Shown piece by piece: positions 53,314-63,444 of a DNA stretch of 64,000 nt; within the stretch, counting starts at the first letter, position 1; each line of letters starts with the position of its first letter. The stretch comes from Streptomyces lucensis JCM 4490 (lineage in GTDB: Bacteria > Actinomycetota > Actinomycetes > Streptomycetales > Streptomycetaceae): assembly GCF_014650035.1 (NCBI RefSeq), contig NZ_BMUE01000010.1:228924-292923 (forward strand). Direction: 5' to 3'. The notes under the pieces were generated by a model. The model saw only the letters and a list, made by a program, of their open reading frames with translations, was not told where the DNA came from and did no database searches. Position numbers and translations under genes: made by a program.

Positions 53314-56004
53314 ATGTCGGACATGTTTGCCCGATTCAGACGTCTCGCTTGGCGTTCTGTGATCGGCAAGGGCCCGCGGAGCGTTGCCGGGCAGGTCTTC
53401 CTGCTCCAAGTGGCGCTGGTGGTACTGCTCGTGTTCTGCGCAGTCCTCGCCCTGGTCCTGCAGTCGAGCCGGGACACCAGCACCGAGGCACGGCGCCGGT
53501 CGATAGCCGTCGCCCAGACCTTCGCCCACTCCCCGGGCATGCTCCAGGCGCTCCAGAGCCCCGATCCCTCCAAGGTCCTCCAGCCGCTGACCGAGGCGGG
53601 CCGCAAGACCGCGGGCGTCGACTTCATCGTGGTGATGGACACCAAGGGCATTCGCTACACCCATCCGATACCCAGCCGGATCGGCAAGCGGTTCGTCGGC
53701 CGGATCGAGCCCTCGCTGGCGGGCAAGGTCTACACGGAGAGCGTGCACGGCCCGCTCGGCCACGAGGTGCAGGCGACGGTTCCCGTCAAGGACACCGACG
53801 GCCACGTCACCGCGCTCGTCTCCGCCGGGCTGAAGGTCAAGCACGTCACCAGCGAGCTGGACCGGCAGCTGCCGATCATCCTGGGCGCCGGGGCGGGAGC
53901 GCTCGTGGTGTCGACCGGCGGCACGGCTCTGGTGGGCAGGCGGCTGCGGCGGCAGACCCACAGCCTGGCCCCGGCCGAGATGAGGCGCATGTACGAGCAC
54001 CACGACGCGGTGCTGCACTCGGTGCGCGAGGGCGTGCTCATCATCGACGACGACAGGCGGCTGCTGCTCGCCAACGACGAGGCCAGACGCCTGCTGGACC
54101 TGCCTCCCGACGCCGAGGGACGCAACGTGCGCGAGCTGACCGACCTCGACCCGGCGACGGTGGAGCTGCTCGTCTCCGGGCGGGAGGCCAACGACGAGGT
54201 CCACTTCGCCGGAGGGCGGCTGCTGGCGGTCAACCAGCGGCCCACGGACCGCGGCGGCGGCCCCAGGGGGACCGTGGTGACCCTCCGCGACTCCACCGAG
54301 CTGCAGACGGTCTCCGGCCGCGCGGAGGTCGCCAGGGAGCGGCTGGAGCTGCTGTACGACGCGGGCCTCGGCATCGGCACCAGTCTCGACGTGGTCCGCA
54401 CCGCCGACGAGCTGGCGGAGGTCGCCGTCCCCCGCTTCGCCGACTTCGTCACCGTGGACCTGTCCGACGCCGTGCTGCACGGCGAGGAGCCCGCCCCCAC
54501 CGCGACCGACATGCGGCGCGTGGTGGTGCGCGGCATCCGGGACGACCACCCGCTCTACGAGCAGGGCCGGCTGATCGACTTCCTGCCCTCCACCCCCCAG
54601 GCCCGCGGCTACGGCGCCGGCCGGTCCGAGCTGGTGAGCGACCTGTCGACCGCGCGGGGCTGGCACGTGCAGGACCCGCAGCGCACCCGCAGGATCCTGG
54701 ACTACGGCATCCACTCGCTCATCGCCGCCCCGATCAAGGCCCGCGGCGTCATCCTGGGCATGGCCAACTTCTACCGTTCCAAGCGGGACCCCTTCGACGA
54801 GGAGGAGCTGTCGCTGGCGGAGGAGCTGGTGGCCCGCTCGGCGGTCAGCATCGACAACGCCCGCCGCTACACCCGCGAGCACGCGCTGGCGGTCACGCTG
54901 CAGCGCAGCCTGCTGCCACGGGCGCTGCCCGAGCAGAGCGCCCTGGAGGTCGGCTACCGCTACCTCCCCGCGCAGTCCGGCGTCAGCGGTGACTGGTTCG
55001 ACGTGATCCCACTGCCGGGCAGCCGGGTGGCGCTGGCCGTCGGCGACGTGGTCGGGCACGGGCTGCACGCCGCCGCGACGATGGGCCGGCTGCGCACCGC
55101 GGTGCACAACTTCTCCACTCTCGACCTGCCTCCCGACGAACTGCTCGGCCACCTGGACGACCTCGTCGGCCGCATCGACCAGAACGAGGCGTGTTCGGAG
55201 TCGGCCGAGATCGTCGGCGCCACCTGCCTGTACGCGATCTACGACCCGGTGACGCGCCGCTGTGCCATGGCGCGCGCGGGACACCTGGCGCCCGCGCTGG
55301 TCCACCCCGACGGCAGCGCCGTCTTCCCCGAGGTGCCCGCGGGACCCCCGCTGGGCCTGGGCGGCATGCCGTTCCAGACGGCCGAGCTGGAGCTGGCCGA
55401 GGGCAGCCAGCTCGTGCTGTACACCGACGGCCTCGTCGAGGACCGCGCCCGCGACCTGGACGTGGGGCTGGAGCTGCTGCGCCGGTCGCTGGCGGGGCAC
55501 CCCGACCGGCCGCCGGAGGAGAGCTGCCGGGCGGTGCTGGCCGACCTGCTGCCCGAGCGGCCCCGGGACGACGTCGCCCTGCTCATCGCCCGCACCCGGG
55601 CGCTGCCCGCCGACCGCATCGCCGACTGGGACGTGCCGCGCGACCCGGCGGCCGTGTCGGGGATGCGGCTGGCGGTGTCCGGCAAGCTGGAGGAGTGGGG
55701 CCTGGCCGAGCTGGGCTTCGGCATGGAACTCGTGCTGAGCGAGCTGATCACCAACGCCATCCGCTACGGCTCGGATCCGATCCACGTACGGCTGATCTAC
55801 GACCGCTCCCTGGTCTGCGAGGTGGCCGACGGCAGCAGCACCTCGCCGCACCTGCGCTACGCCGCGACGACCGACGAGGGAGGCCGGGGCCTCTTCCTCG
55901 TCTCCCAGCTGGCGGAGCGCTGGGGCACCCGGTACACCCCGCAGGGCAAGGTGATCTGGGCGGAACTGGCGGTCCCGGACCTGGCGGAGATCCTTCCGGA
56001 CTGA
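53314..56004 (+). CDS. Membrane SpoIIE-type serine phosphatase with CitA/DcuS-like sensor, PAS, GAF and HATPase domains
   Basis: 896 residues. TM1 (about 27-50); extracytoplasmic PDC sensor (51-185) with DFIVVMDTKGIRYTHPIPSRIG-type core GIRYTHPIPSRIGK (Arg114, His117 as in CitA/DcuS); TM2 (about 187-207); a PAS domain (225-330); a GAF domain (345-520); a PP2C/SpoIIE phosphatase (about 545-755) with SGDWFDV, GDVVGHG and RPRDDVALL; and a GHKL ATPase (about 770-890) with ELITNAIRYG and GGRGLFLV. The CitA family arginine in the SxR motif is replaced (GHEVQA). Likely controls an anti-sigma-factor antagonist by dephosphorylation. The ATG was chosen as the first in frame after the promoter region. 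Confidence 0.88.
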   Translation: MSDMFARFRRLAWRSVIGKGPRSVAGQVFLLQVALVVLLVFCAVLALVLQSSRDTSTEARRRSIAVAQTFAHSPGMLQALQSPDPSKVLQPLTEAGRKTAGVDFIVVMDTKGIRYTHPIPSRIGKRFVGRIEPSLAGKVYTESVHGPLGHEVQATVPVKDTDGHVTALVSAGLKVKHVTSELDRQLPIILGAGAGALVVSTGGTALVGRRLRRQTHSLAPAEMRRMYEHHDAVLHSVREGVLIIDDDRRLLLANDEARRLLDLPPDAEGRNVRELTDLDPATVELLVSGREANDEVHFAGGRLLAVNQRPTDRGGGPRGTVVTLRDSTELQTVSGRAEVARERLELLYDAGLGIGTSLDVVRTADELAEVAVPRFADFVTVDLSDAVLHGEEPAPTATDMRRVVVRGIRDDHPLYEQGRLIDFLPSTPQARGYGAGRSELVSDLSTARGWHVQDPQRTRRILDYGIHSLIAAPIKARGVILGMANFYRSKRDPFDEEELSLAEELVARSAVSIDNARRYTREHALAVTLQRSLLPRALPEQSALEVGYRYLPAQSGVSGDWFDVIPLPGSRVALAVGDVVGHGLHAAATMGRLRTAVHNFSTLDLPPDELLGHLDDLVGRIDQNEACSESAEIVGATCLYAIYDPVTRRCAMARAGHLAPALVHPDGSAVFPEVPAGPPLGLGGMPFQTAELELAEGSQLVLYTDGLVEDRARDLDVGLELLRRSLAGHPDRPPEESCRAVLADLLPERPRDDVALLIARTRALPADRIADWDVPRDPAAVSGMRLAVSGKLEEWGLAELGFGMELVLSELITNAIRYGSDPIHVRLIYDRSLVCEVADGSSTSPHLRYAATTDEGGRGLFLVSQLAERWGTRYTPQGKVIWAELAVPDLAEILPD

Positions 56005-56020
56005 GCGGGCCGGCCGACGC

Positions 56021-56086
56021 GGCCGGGACACCCGGACGGCACGGCCGGGACACCCGGACGGCACGGCCGGGACACCCGGACGGCAC
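56021..56086 (+). repeat. Three tandem copies of a 22-bp repeat
   Basis: The unit GGCCGGGACACCCGGACGGCAC occurs at 56021, 56043 and 56065 without differences, just after the phosphatase stop. Each unit contains a short CCGGG/CCCGG dyad. Confidence 0.85.
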
Positions 56087-56091
56087 GGCGA

Positions 56092-56125
56092 AGGGCCGCA
56101 CCCCCGGTGCCGGGGGTGCGGCCCT
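56092..56125 (+). terminator. Terminator between the SpoIIE gene and acnA
   Basis: A perfect 16-bp inverted repeat, AGGGCCGCACCCCCGG (56092-56107) and its complement (56110-56125), with only a 2-nt centre. It lies between convergent genes and can serve both. Confidence 0.75.
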
Positions 56126-56164
56126 CTGCCGCCGGGTGCCGCTACGCGCGGATCGGCGTGCCGC

Positions 56165-58960
<2,796 letters not shown>

Positions 58961-59029
58961 GACAGTCTCCTTCATTGATGTGCGCGTACCACCGTCAATC
59001 CTGCCGCCACGCCGGTTTCGCCATCCCGC

Positions 59030-59048
59030 TGAGGTAAGGCTAAGTTAG
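59030..59048 (-). promoter_or_regulatory. Candidate iron box (DmdR/IdeR type) upstream of acnA
   Basis: The 19-mer TGAGGTAAGGCTAAGTTAG matches the DmdR consensus TTAGGTTAGGCTAACCTAA at 14 positions, including AGGCTAA in the centre. It lies 70-88 bp before the acnA GTG. A further AGGTAACC-like stretch follows it. Confidence 0.4.
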
Positions 59049-59090
59049 GTAACCCTTACTGGAGTGGCGGCCACGGGGCGCCTCGGCAGA

Positions 59091-59108
59091 TATCTCGATG
59101 TCGAGATA
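59091..59108 (+). promoter_or_regulatory. Operator TATCTCGA-TG-TCGAGATA in the acnA/DUF4236 divergent region
   Basis: Perfect 8-bp arms around a 2-bp centre. With the following AAC it reads ATCTC-N6-GAGATAAC, the same pattern as the site over the XRE-MurA promoter (59548-59566). Confidence 0.65.
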
Positions 59109-59313
59109 ACTCTAGTACATGGGGACCGGCTGGTCATGTCCGGCCGGATCCGGCCCCGCCGATTTCCGGTGGCCTCCGCCACAGCGAAGCCTCCCCCGCG
59201 GGACGCGGGGGCGCACACCGGGCACCTCCCCGCGCCCGCCGGCCATCTCCGCGCGCGCACGGGGTAACCGAGTTGAGCGGCACCCGGCCCGCAGACCGAC
59301 GAAGGAGGCGTCC

Positions 59314-59511
59314 ATGCCGCTCACTTTCCGCAAGAGCTTCCGGATCCTGCCCGGGGTACGGCTGAACATCAACCGGCACTCCTGGTCCATCACCACCGGT
59401 GGCGGGAACGGCCCGCGACACACTCGCAGCAGCACCGGACGACGTACGACATCGATGGATTTGCCCGGACCTTTCGGGTGGCGTCGCACCCGCACGACCA
59501 GGGGGGATTGA
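59314..59511 (+). CDS. DUF4236 domain small protein
   Basis: 65 residues, basic. The opening LTFRKSFRILPGVRLNINRHSWSIT (core FRKSFRILPGVRLN) is the signature of DUF4236, a short domain often found alone or before other domains; function unknown. GAAGGAGG lies 6 nt before the ATG, a strong ribosome site. The same frame is open further upstream to an ATG at 59119, but that part is low-complexity and not family-like. Lies between acnA and the XRE-MurA gene. Confidence 0.72.
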   Translation: MPLTFRKSFRILPGVRLNINRHSWSITTGGGNGPRHTRSSTGRRTTSMDLPGPFGWRRTRTTRGD

Positions 59512-59547
59512 CGGGGCATCACCCGAACGGACCCCCCAGGAGGCGCC

Positions 59548-59568
59548 ATCTCATATCTGAGATAACCT
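59548..59568 (+). promoter_or_regulatory. Operator plus leaderless promoter of the XRE-MurA gene
   Basis: The dyad ATCTCA-TATC-TGAGAT (59548-59563) runs directly into the -10 element TAACCT (59563-59568), which is 7 nt before the ATG. A protein bound here would block the promoter. Confidence 0.6.
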
Positions 59569-59575
59569 CAGCCCC

Positions 59576-61105
59576 ATGGCAGACGACTACCTCGTACGCA
59601 TCGGCAAGCTCATCCGTGACGCCCGGCAACACCGGGGCTGGACACAGGCGCAGCTCGCGGAGGCGCTCGGCACCAGCCAGAGCGCGGTCAACCGCATCGA
59701 GCGCGGGAACCAGAACATCAGCCTTGAGATGATCGCCCGAATCGGTGAGGCCCTGGACAGCGAGATCGTGTCGCTGGGCTACGCGGGACCGATGCATCTG
59801 CGCGTCGTCGGCGGCCGTCGCCTGTCGGGCGCCATCGACGTGAAGACCAGCAAGAACGCGTGCGTGGCCCTGCTGTGCGCCTCGCTGCTGAACAAGGGGC
59901 GCACGGTGCTGCGCCGGGTGGCGCGCATCGAGGAGGTGTACCGCCTTCTGGAGGTGCTCAACTCCATCGGCGTGCGCACCCGCTGGATCAACGACGGCGT
60001 CGACCTGGAGCTGGTCCCGCCCGCCGAGCTGGAGATGGCGGCCATCGACGCGGAGGCCGCCGTACGCACCCGCTCGATCATCATGTTCCTCGGTCCGCTG
60101 CTGCACCGCATGGACCGCTTCAAACTGCCGTACGCCGGCGGCTGCGACCTCGGCACCCGGACCATCGAGCCGCACATGATCGCGCTGCGCCGGTTCGGCC
60201 TGGACGTCGCGGCCACCGAGGGCCAGTACCACGCGCAGGTGGACCGCGCGGTGCGCCCGGACCGCCCGATCGTCCTGACCGAGCGCGGCGACACGGTGAC
60301 CGAGAACGCGCTGCTGGCCGCCGCCCGGCACGACGGCGTGACCGTCATCCGCAACGCCTCCTCCAACTACATGGTCCAGGACCTGTGCTTCTTCCTGGAG
60401 GCGCTGGGCGTCCGGGTGGAGGGCATCGGCACCACCACGCTCACCGTGCACGGCGTGCCGAACATCGACGTCGACGTGGACTACTCCCCCTCCGAGGACC
60501 CGGTCGAGGCGATGAGCCTGCTGGCCGCCGCCGTCGTGACCGAGTCCGAACTGACGGTGCGCCGGGTGCCGATCGAGTTCCTGGAGATCGAGCTCGCGGT
60601 CCTGGAGGAGATGGGCCTCGACCACGACCGCAGCCCCGAGTACTTCGCGGACAACGGCCGCACCCGCCTGGTCGACCTCACGGTCCGCCCCTCCAAGCTG
60701 GAGGCGCCGATCGACAAGATCCACCCCATGCCCTTCCCGGGCCTGAACATCGACAACGTCCCGTTCTTCGCGGCGATCGCGGCGGTGGCCTCCGGCCAGA
60801 CCCTGATCCACGACTGGGTCTACGACAACCGCGCGATCTACCTGACCGACCTCAACCGCCTCGGCGGCCGCCTCCAGCTCCTCGACCCGCACCGGGTACT
60901 GGTCGAGGGCCCGACCCGCTGGCGCGCCGCCGAGATGATGTGCCCGCCGGCCCTGCGCCCCGCGGTCGTCGTCCTGCTGGCGATGATGGCGGCCGAGGGC
61001 ACGTCGGTGCTCCGCAACGTCTACGTCATCAACCGCGGTTACGAGGACCTGGCGGAACGCCTGAACTCGATCGGAGCACAGATCGAGATCTTCCGGGACA
61101 TCTGA
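59576..61105 (+). CDS. murA2: XRE helix-turn-helix fused to MurA-type UDP-GlcNAc enolpyruvyl transferase
   Basis: 509 residues. An N-terminal XRE domain (about 8-64, WTQAQLAEALGTSQSAVNRIERG) is joined to a complete EPSP-synthase-fold domain (74-509). All key MurA residues appear kept: Lys93-Asn94 (TSKNAC), the PEP-binding Cys190 (GGCDLGTRT), Asp393 (NIDN) and Arg461 (ALRPA). MurA commits UDP-GlcNAc to peptidoglycan synthesis. The DNA-binding fusion suggests it also regulates genes, perhaps in response to UDP-GlcNAc; this is inference. From memory this is the S. coelicolor SCO5998 type; a plain MurA is encoded elsewhere there. Leaderless promoter directly upstream. Confidence 0.9.
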   Translation: MADDYLVRIGKLIRDARQHRGWTQAQLAEALGTSQSAVNRIERGNQNISLEMIARIGEALDSEIVSLGYAGPMHLRVVGGRRLSGAIDVKTSKNACVALLCASLLNKGRTVLRRVARIEEVYRLLEVLNSIGVRTRWINDGVDLELVPPAELEMAAIDAEAAVRTRSIIMFLGPLLHRMDRFKLPYAGGCDLGTRTIEPHMIALRRFGLDVAATEGQYHAQVDRAVRPDRPIVLTERGDTVTENALLAAARHDGVTVIRNASSNYMVQDLCFFLEALGVRVEGIGTTTLTVHGVPNIDVDVDYSPSEDPVEAMSLLAAAVVTESELTVRRVPIEFLEIELAVLEEMGLDHDRSPEYFADNGRTRLVDLTVRPSKLEAPIDKIHPMPFPGLNIDNVPFFAAIAAVASGQTLIHDWVYDNRAIYLTDLNRLGGRLQLLDPHRVLVEGPTRWRAAEMMCPPALRPAVVVLLAMMAAEGTSVLRNVYVINRGYEDLAERLNSIGAQIEIFRDI

Positions 61106-61186
61106 GCAACGGCTGACGCGGCTCGCGCCGGGGTGGTGGCAAGTGCCGGTCCGGACTCGTCGCCGTTACCTGTCGGGACCGTGCCT

Positions 61187-62224
61187 TCAGCGGTCCTCGC
61201 CGTCCCGGGCGTCGGCAGACCGCTCGTCGAGGACCCTGACGAAGGCCGAGGCGACGAGGGCCACGGCGTGGTCGTCGTCGTGGGCCAGTCGGCCCAGGAC
61301 CTCCCGCACGGTGGTCCCCGGCAGCTCGACCAGTGCCTGGGTCAGGCGTATCCGCGTCGCGGAGTCCGCGGTGGGCGCGGCGAGTTCGGCCGTCAGCGCG
61401 GCCATCACGCGGTCCGCGCAACCGGGGTCCCGGGACAGCGTTCCCAGGACCTCAGCCGCTTCGACGTCGTTGGAGCCCTCGACCACCATGCCGACGAGTG
61501 CCGGCACGGTCGCGGTCACGCCGCGCCTGCCCAGCGCGAGAGCCGCGCACCCGCGCACCGTCGGGTCCGGGTCCCCGAGCGCGTCCGCGAGCGCCTCGGC
61601 CGCACCCGGTGCCCCGGACATCTCGGCGATCGCCGGCACCGCGCGCCGGCGGACGGCGGCGTCCTTGGAGTGCGCGCCGGCGGCCAGTGCCGCCACGCCG
61701 TCGCCGCCCGAGCGCGCGAGCGCCCAGCGCAGGGCGCCAGCGACGTTGGGATCGGATTCCGTCAGGATCGCCCGGGCCAGCAGCCCGGCGGACGCCGCCA
61801 CCCCCTCCGGCCGAGCCAGCGCGGCCTGCTGCCTGCGCGCGGCACTGTTCGAGTCGAGCCCCTGCATGAGCTCGACGATGCGCAGGACGTCCTGCCAGCC
61901 GGTGGGCGCCGACGCGTCGACGGCGCGGAGCCGCTGGAGCAGTTCGCGTTCCCGCTCCAGGCGGTCCTCCGTCCACCGGATGAGGTCGCCGACCAGGGCG
62001 GACGGCGTGAACTCCGGGTCCTGGAGGGCGCGTCCGATCTGCTTGAGGGAGAGCCCGAGGGACCGGAGGCTCTCCACGTGGAAGATCCTGCGGACGTCCT
62101 CGGCGGAGTACTCGCGGTAGCCGCCGACGCTGCGACCGGTCGGCCGCACCAGTCCCAGGGCGTCGTAGTGCCGCAGCATCCGGGGGCTCACTCCCGAGCG
62201 GCGGGCCACCTCGCCGATCAGCAC
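61187..62224 (-). CDS. MerR-family regulator with HEAT-repeat effector domain
   Basis: 345 residues. An N-terminal MerR winged helix (1-70, IGEVARRSGVSPRMLRHYDALGLV) with a coiled dimer helix (about 75-105), then HEAT repeats (about 140-340; AAVRRRAVPAIAEM, PTVRGCAALALGRRG and SATRIRLTQALVEL are separate repeats). No cysteine cluster for metal sensing is seen. HEAT repeats bind proteins, so the signal may be a partner protein. The GTG start overlaps the stop of the upstream HEAT gene by 7 bp; the pair is coupled. Confidence 0.85.
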   Translation of the reverse strand: MLIGEVARRSGVSPRMLRHYDALGLVRPTGRSVGGYREYSAEDVRRIFHVESLRSLGLSLKQIGRALQDPEFTPSALVGDLIRWTEDRLERERELLQRLRAVDASAPTGWQDVLRIVELMQGLDSNSAARRQQAALARPEGVAASAGLLARAILTESDPNVAGALRWALARSGGDGVAALAAGAHSKDAAVRRRAVPAIAEMSGAPGAAEALADALGDPDPTVRGCAALALGRRGVTATVPALVGMVVEGSNDVEAAEVLGTLSRDPGCADRVMAALTAELAAPTADSATRIRLTQALVELPGTTVREVLGRLAHDDDHAVALVASAFVRVLDERSADARDGEDR

Positions 62225-62946
62225 CGTGCGGTCTCCTCGGCGTTCGCGGCCCCGACGCTCTTCTCGGCGCCGGCGCCGGCTCGTTGCGGGCCGAGTGCGG
62301 CGACTCGCTTCGCCTCTTCGACGGCCGCGTCGAAACCGGTCTCCGGATTCCGCCGCAGCAGCTGCGTGGCACGAGCGTGCGCTGCCACCGCCGGGTCGGT
62401 GTGCGTCGCGGCCTTCTCCAGGGCGGGCCCGGTCACGTCACCGAGGTCGACGAGGGCCCGGCTCAGGCTGAGCCGCACGTCGCGGTCGCCGCGGCCGAGT
62501 TGCAGGACCAGTTCCTCGGCCAGGTCCTTCTTCTGGTCCTCGGGCACGAGGACGACCGCCACGCGCCACGCGGTCCGCGCGACGTCGTCCTCCCTGTCGC
62601 GCAGCGCGTCGCGCGTGATCCAGGCCCACGCGCTCCTGTCGCCGATCTTGGAGAGCGTGTGCAGAGCCTGACCGCGGGCCTGAGTTCGCTCGGATTCGAG
62701 TTCCCGGCGGAGCCGGGGCAGGGTGATCTCCGGCGGGAGGCGGGTCAGCGCCCAGGACAGCATGTCCCGCACGAAGAAGTCCGGCTCGACCGCGCACCGC
62801 TCCACGAGCGTCTCCAGCAGGCCGGCGTCGGGGTTCGAGCCGGCCGCCAGGGCCGCCTGCAGCCGGGCCGACGAGTCCCCGGCGCTCAGCGCGCCGGCCA
62901 TACGGGTGTTCTGCGGGGATCCGTTTGCCGTGTCGATCGGGACCAC
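62218..62946 (-). CDS. HEAT-repeat protein
   Basis: 242 residues, almost all HEAT-like alpha repeats (for example FFVRDMLSWALTRLP, RTQARGQALHTLSKIGD, DVARTAWRVAVVLVP and DRDVRLSLSRALVDLG), with a variable tail. Probably a scaffold or lyase-like HEAT protein; the partner is likely the MerR-HEAT protein encoded in the same transcript. The GTG at 62946 is almost at the predicted transcript start; an ATG at 62901 is an alternative. Confidence 0.75.
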   Translation of the reverse strand: MVPIDTANGSPQNTRMAGALSAGDSSARLQAALAAGSNPDAGLLETLVERCAVEPDFFVRDMLSWALTRLPPEITLPRLRRELESERTQARGQALHTLSKIGDRSAWAWITRDALRDREDDVARTAWRVAVVLVPEDQKKDLAEELVLQLGRGDRDVRLSLSRALVDLGDVTGPALEKAATHTDPAVAAHARATQLLRRNPETGFDAAVEEAKRVAALGPQRAGAGAEKSVGAANAEETARC

Positions 62947-62957
62947 CTCCTGCGCCC

Positions 62958-62988
62958 AGGAGACACCTTCTCAGCGTGTCAAGGTCAA
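62958..62988 (-). promoter_or_regulatory. MerR-type promoter of the HEAT/MerR operon
   Basis: On the minus strand, -35 TTGACC (62983-62988) and -10 TCTCCT (62958-62963) are 19 bp apart, the long spacer typical of MerR targets. The dyad ACCTT-N11-AAGGT (62965-62985) sits inside the spacer. Autoregulation by the MerR protein of the same operon is likely. Confidence 0.55.
62964..62974 (+). repeat. 11-bp direct repeat flanking the recombinase fragment (left copy)
   Basis: CACCTTCTCAG, identical to 63347-63357. The recombinase-like gene lies exactly between the copies. This copy also forms part of the MerR dyad. Confidence 0.45.
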
Positions 62989-62993
62989 GCAGG

Positions 62994-63344
62994 TCACCAG
63001 GGCCAGGGGCCGCGGCCCCGTGTCTCGGCGCTGTCCTCCATCTGCTCGACCAGTTGCCTCAGTCTCCGCCGCGCGTCGCGCGCGACGTTCCGTTCCACCG
63101 TGACGCCGTGCTCGGTGCGGGCGGTCACCACGGTTCCGGCGAGACGGCGGTCGATGGTCGAGGGGGCCGTGCGGGTGCCGTCGGTCCATCCCGGCTGGGT
63201 CCACAGCCATTCGACGAAGCGGACCAGGCTGCTGGAGGTGACCGCCGACAGGGGCAGGCCGGTCTCCGCGCAGAAGGCCGACCAGACGGCCCAGTCCTTC
63301 GCGTACCCGTTGCGCGTCCGCTCCGAGCGTTCCCCGGGGCTCAT
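62994..63344 (-). CDS. Isolated tyrosine-recombinase N-terminal (SAM-like) domain
   Basis: 116 residues resembling the core-binding domain of phage-type integrases: RTRNGYAKDWAVWSAFCAETGLPLSAVTS (core YAKDWAVWSAFC) followed by LVRFVEWLWTQPG and TIDRRLAGT. The catalytic domain with the R-H-R-Y residues is missing; the protein ends PWPW shortly after. Either a decayed integrase or a domesticated DNA-binding remnant. ATG with AGAAGGTG just upstream. GC and codon use are like the neighbours. Confidence 0.55.
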   Translation of the reverse strand: MSPGERSERTRNGYAKDWAVWSAFCAETGLPLSAVTSSSLVRFVEWLWTQPGWTDGTRTAPSTIDRRLAGTVVTARTEHGVTVERNVARDARRRLRQLVEQMEDSAETRGRGPWPW

Positions 63345-63346
63345 CT

Positions 63347-63357
63347 CACCTTCTCAG
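63347..63357 (+). repeat. 11-bp direct repeat flanking the recombinase fragment (right copy)
   Basis: CACCTTCTCAG, identical to 62964-62974. On the minus strand it supplies the ribosome site (GAAGGTG) of the recombinase fragment, which could explain the match without any insertion event. Confidence 0.4.
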
Positions 63358-63395
63358 TGCTCTCGTTCGGCCGCCCCCGCCGGCAGTGATCACGG

Positions 63396-63424
63396 CGCCC
63401 CCTGCCTGTGCGGGTCAGGGGGCG
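63396..63424 (-). terminator. Terminator after the Fe-S protein gene
   Basis: CGCCCCCTG (63396-63404) pairs with CAGGGGGCG (63416-63424), loop 11 nt, 21 bp after the stop on the minus strand. Confidence 0.65.
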
Positions 63425-63444
63425 TCGTCGGGCCGGTGGTGGTG

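Noticed and set aside
59119..59313. N-terminal extension of the DUF4236 protein from an ATG at 59119
   Set aside because: The added 65 residues are low complexity, and a strong ribosome site marks the ATG at 59314.
59576..61105. MurA domain thought at first to lack the substrate Asp of the usual PTDMQ block
   Set aside because: Alignment by eye with a 3-residue insertion places Asp393 (NIDN) in that position, and Arg461 is also kept, so the active site looks complete.
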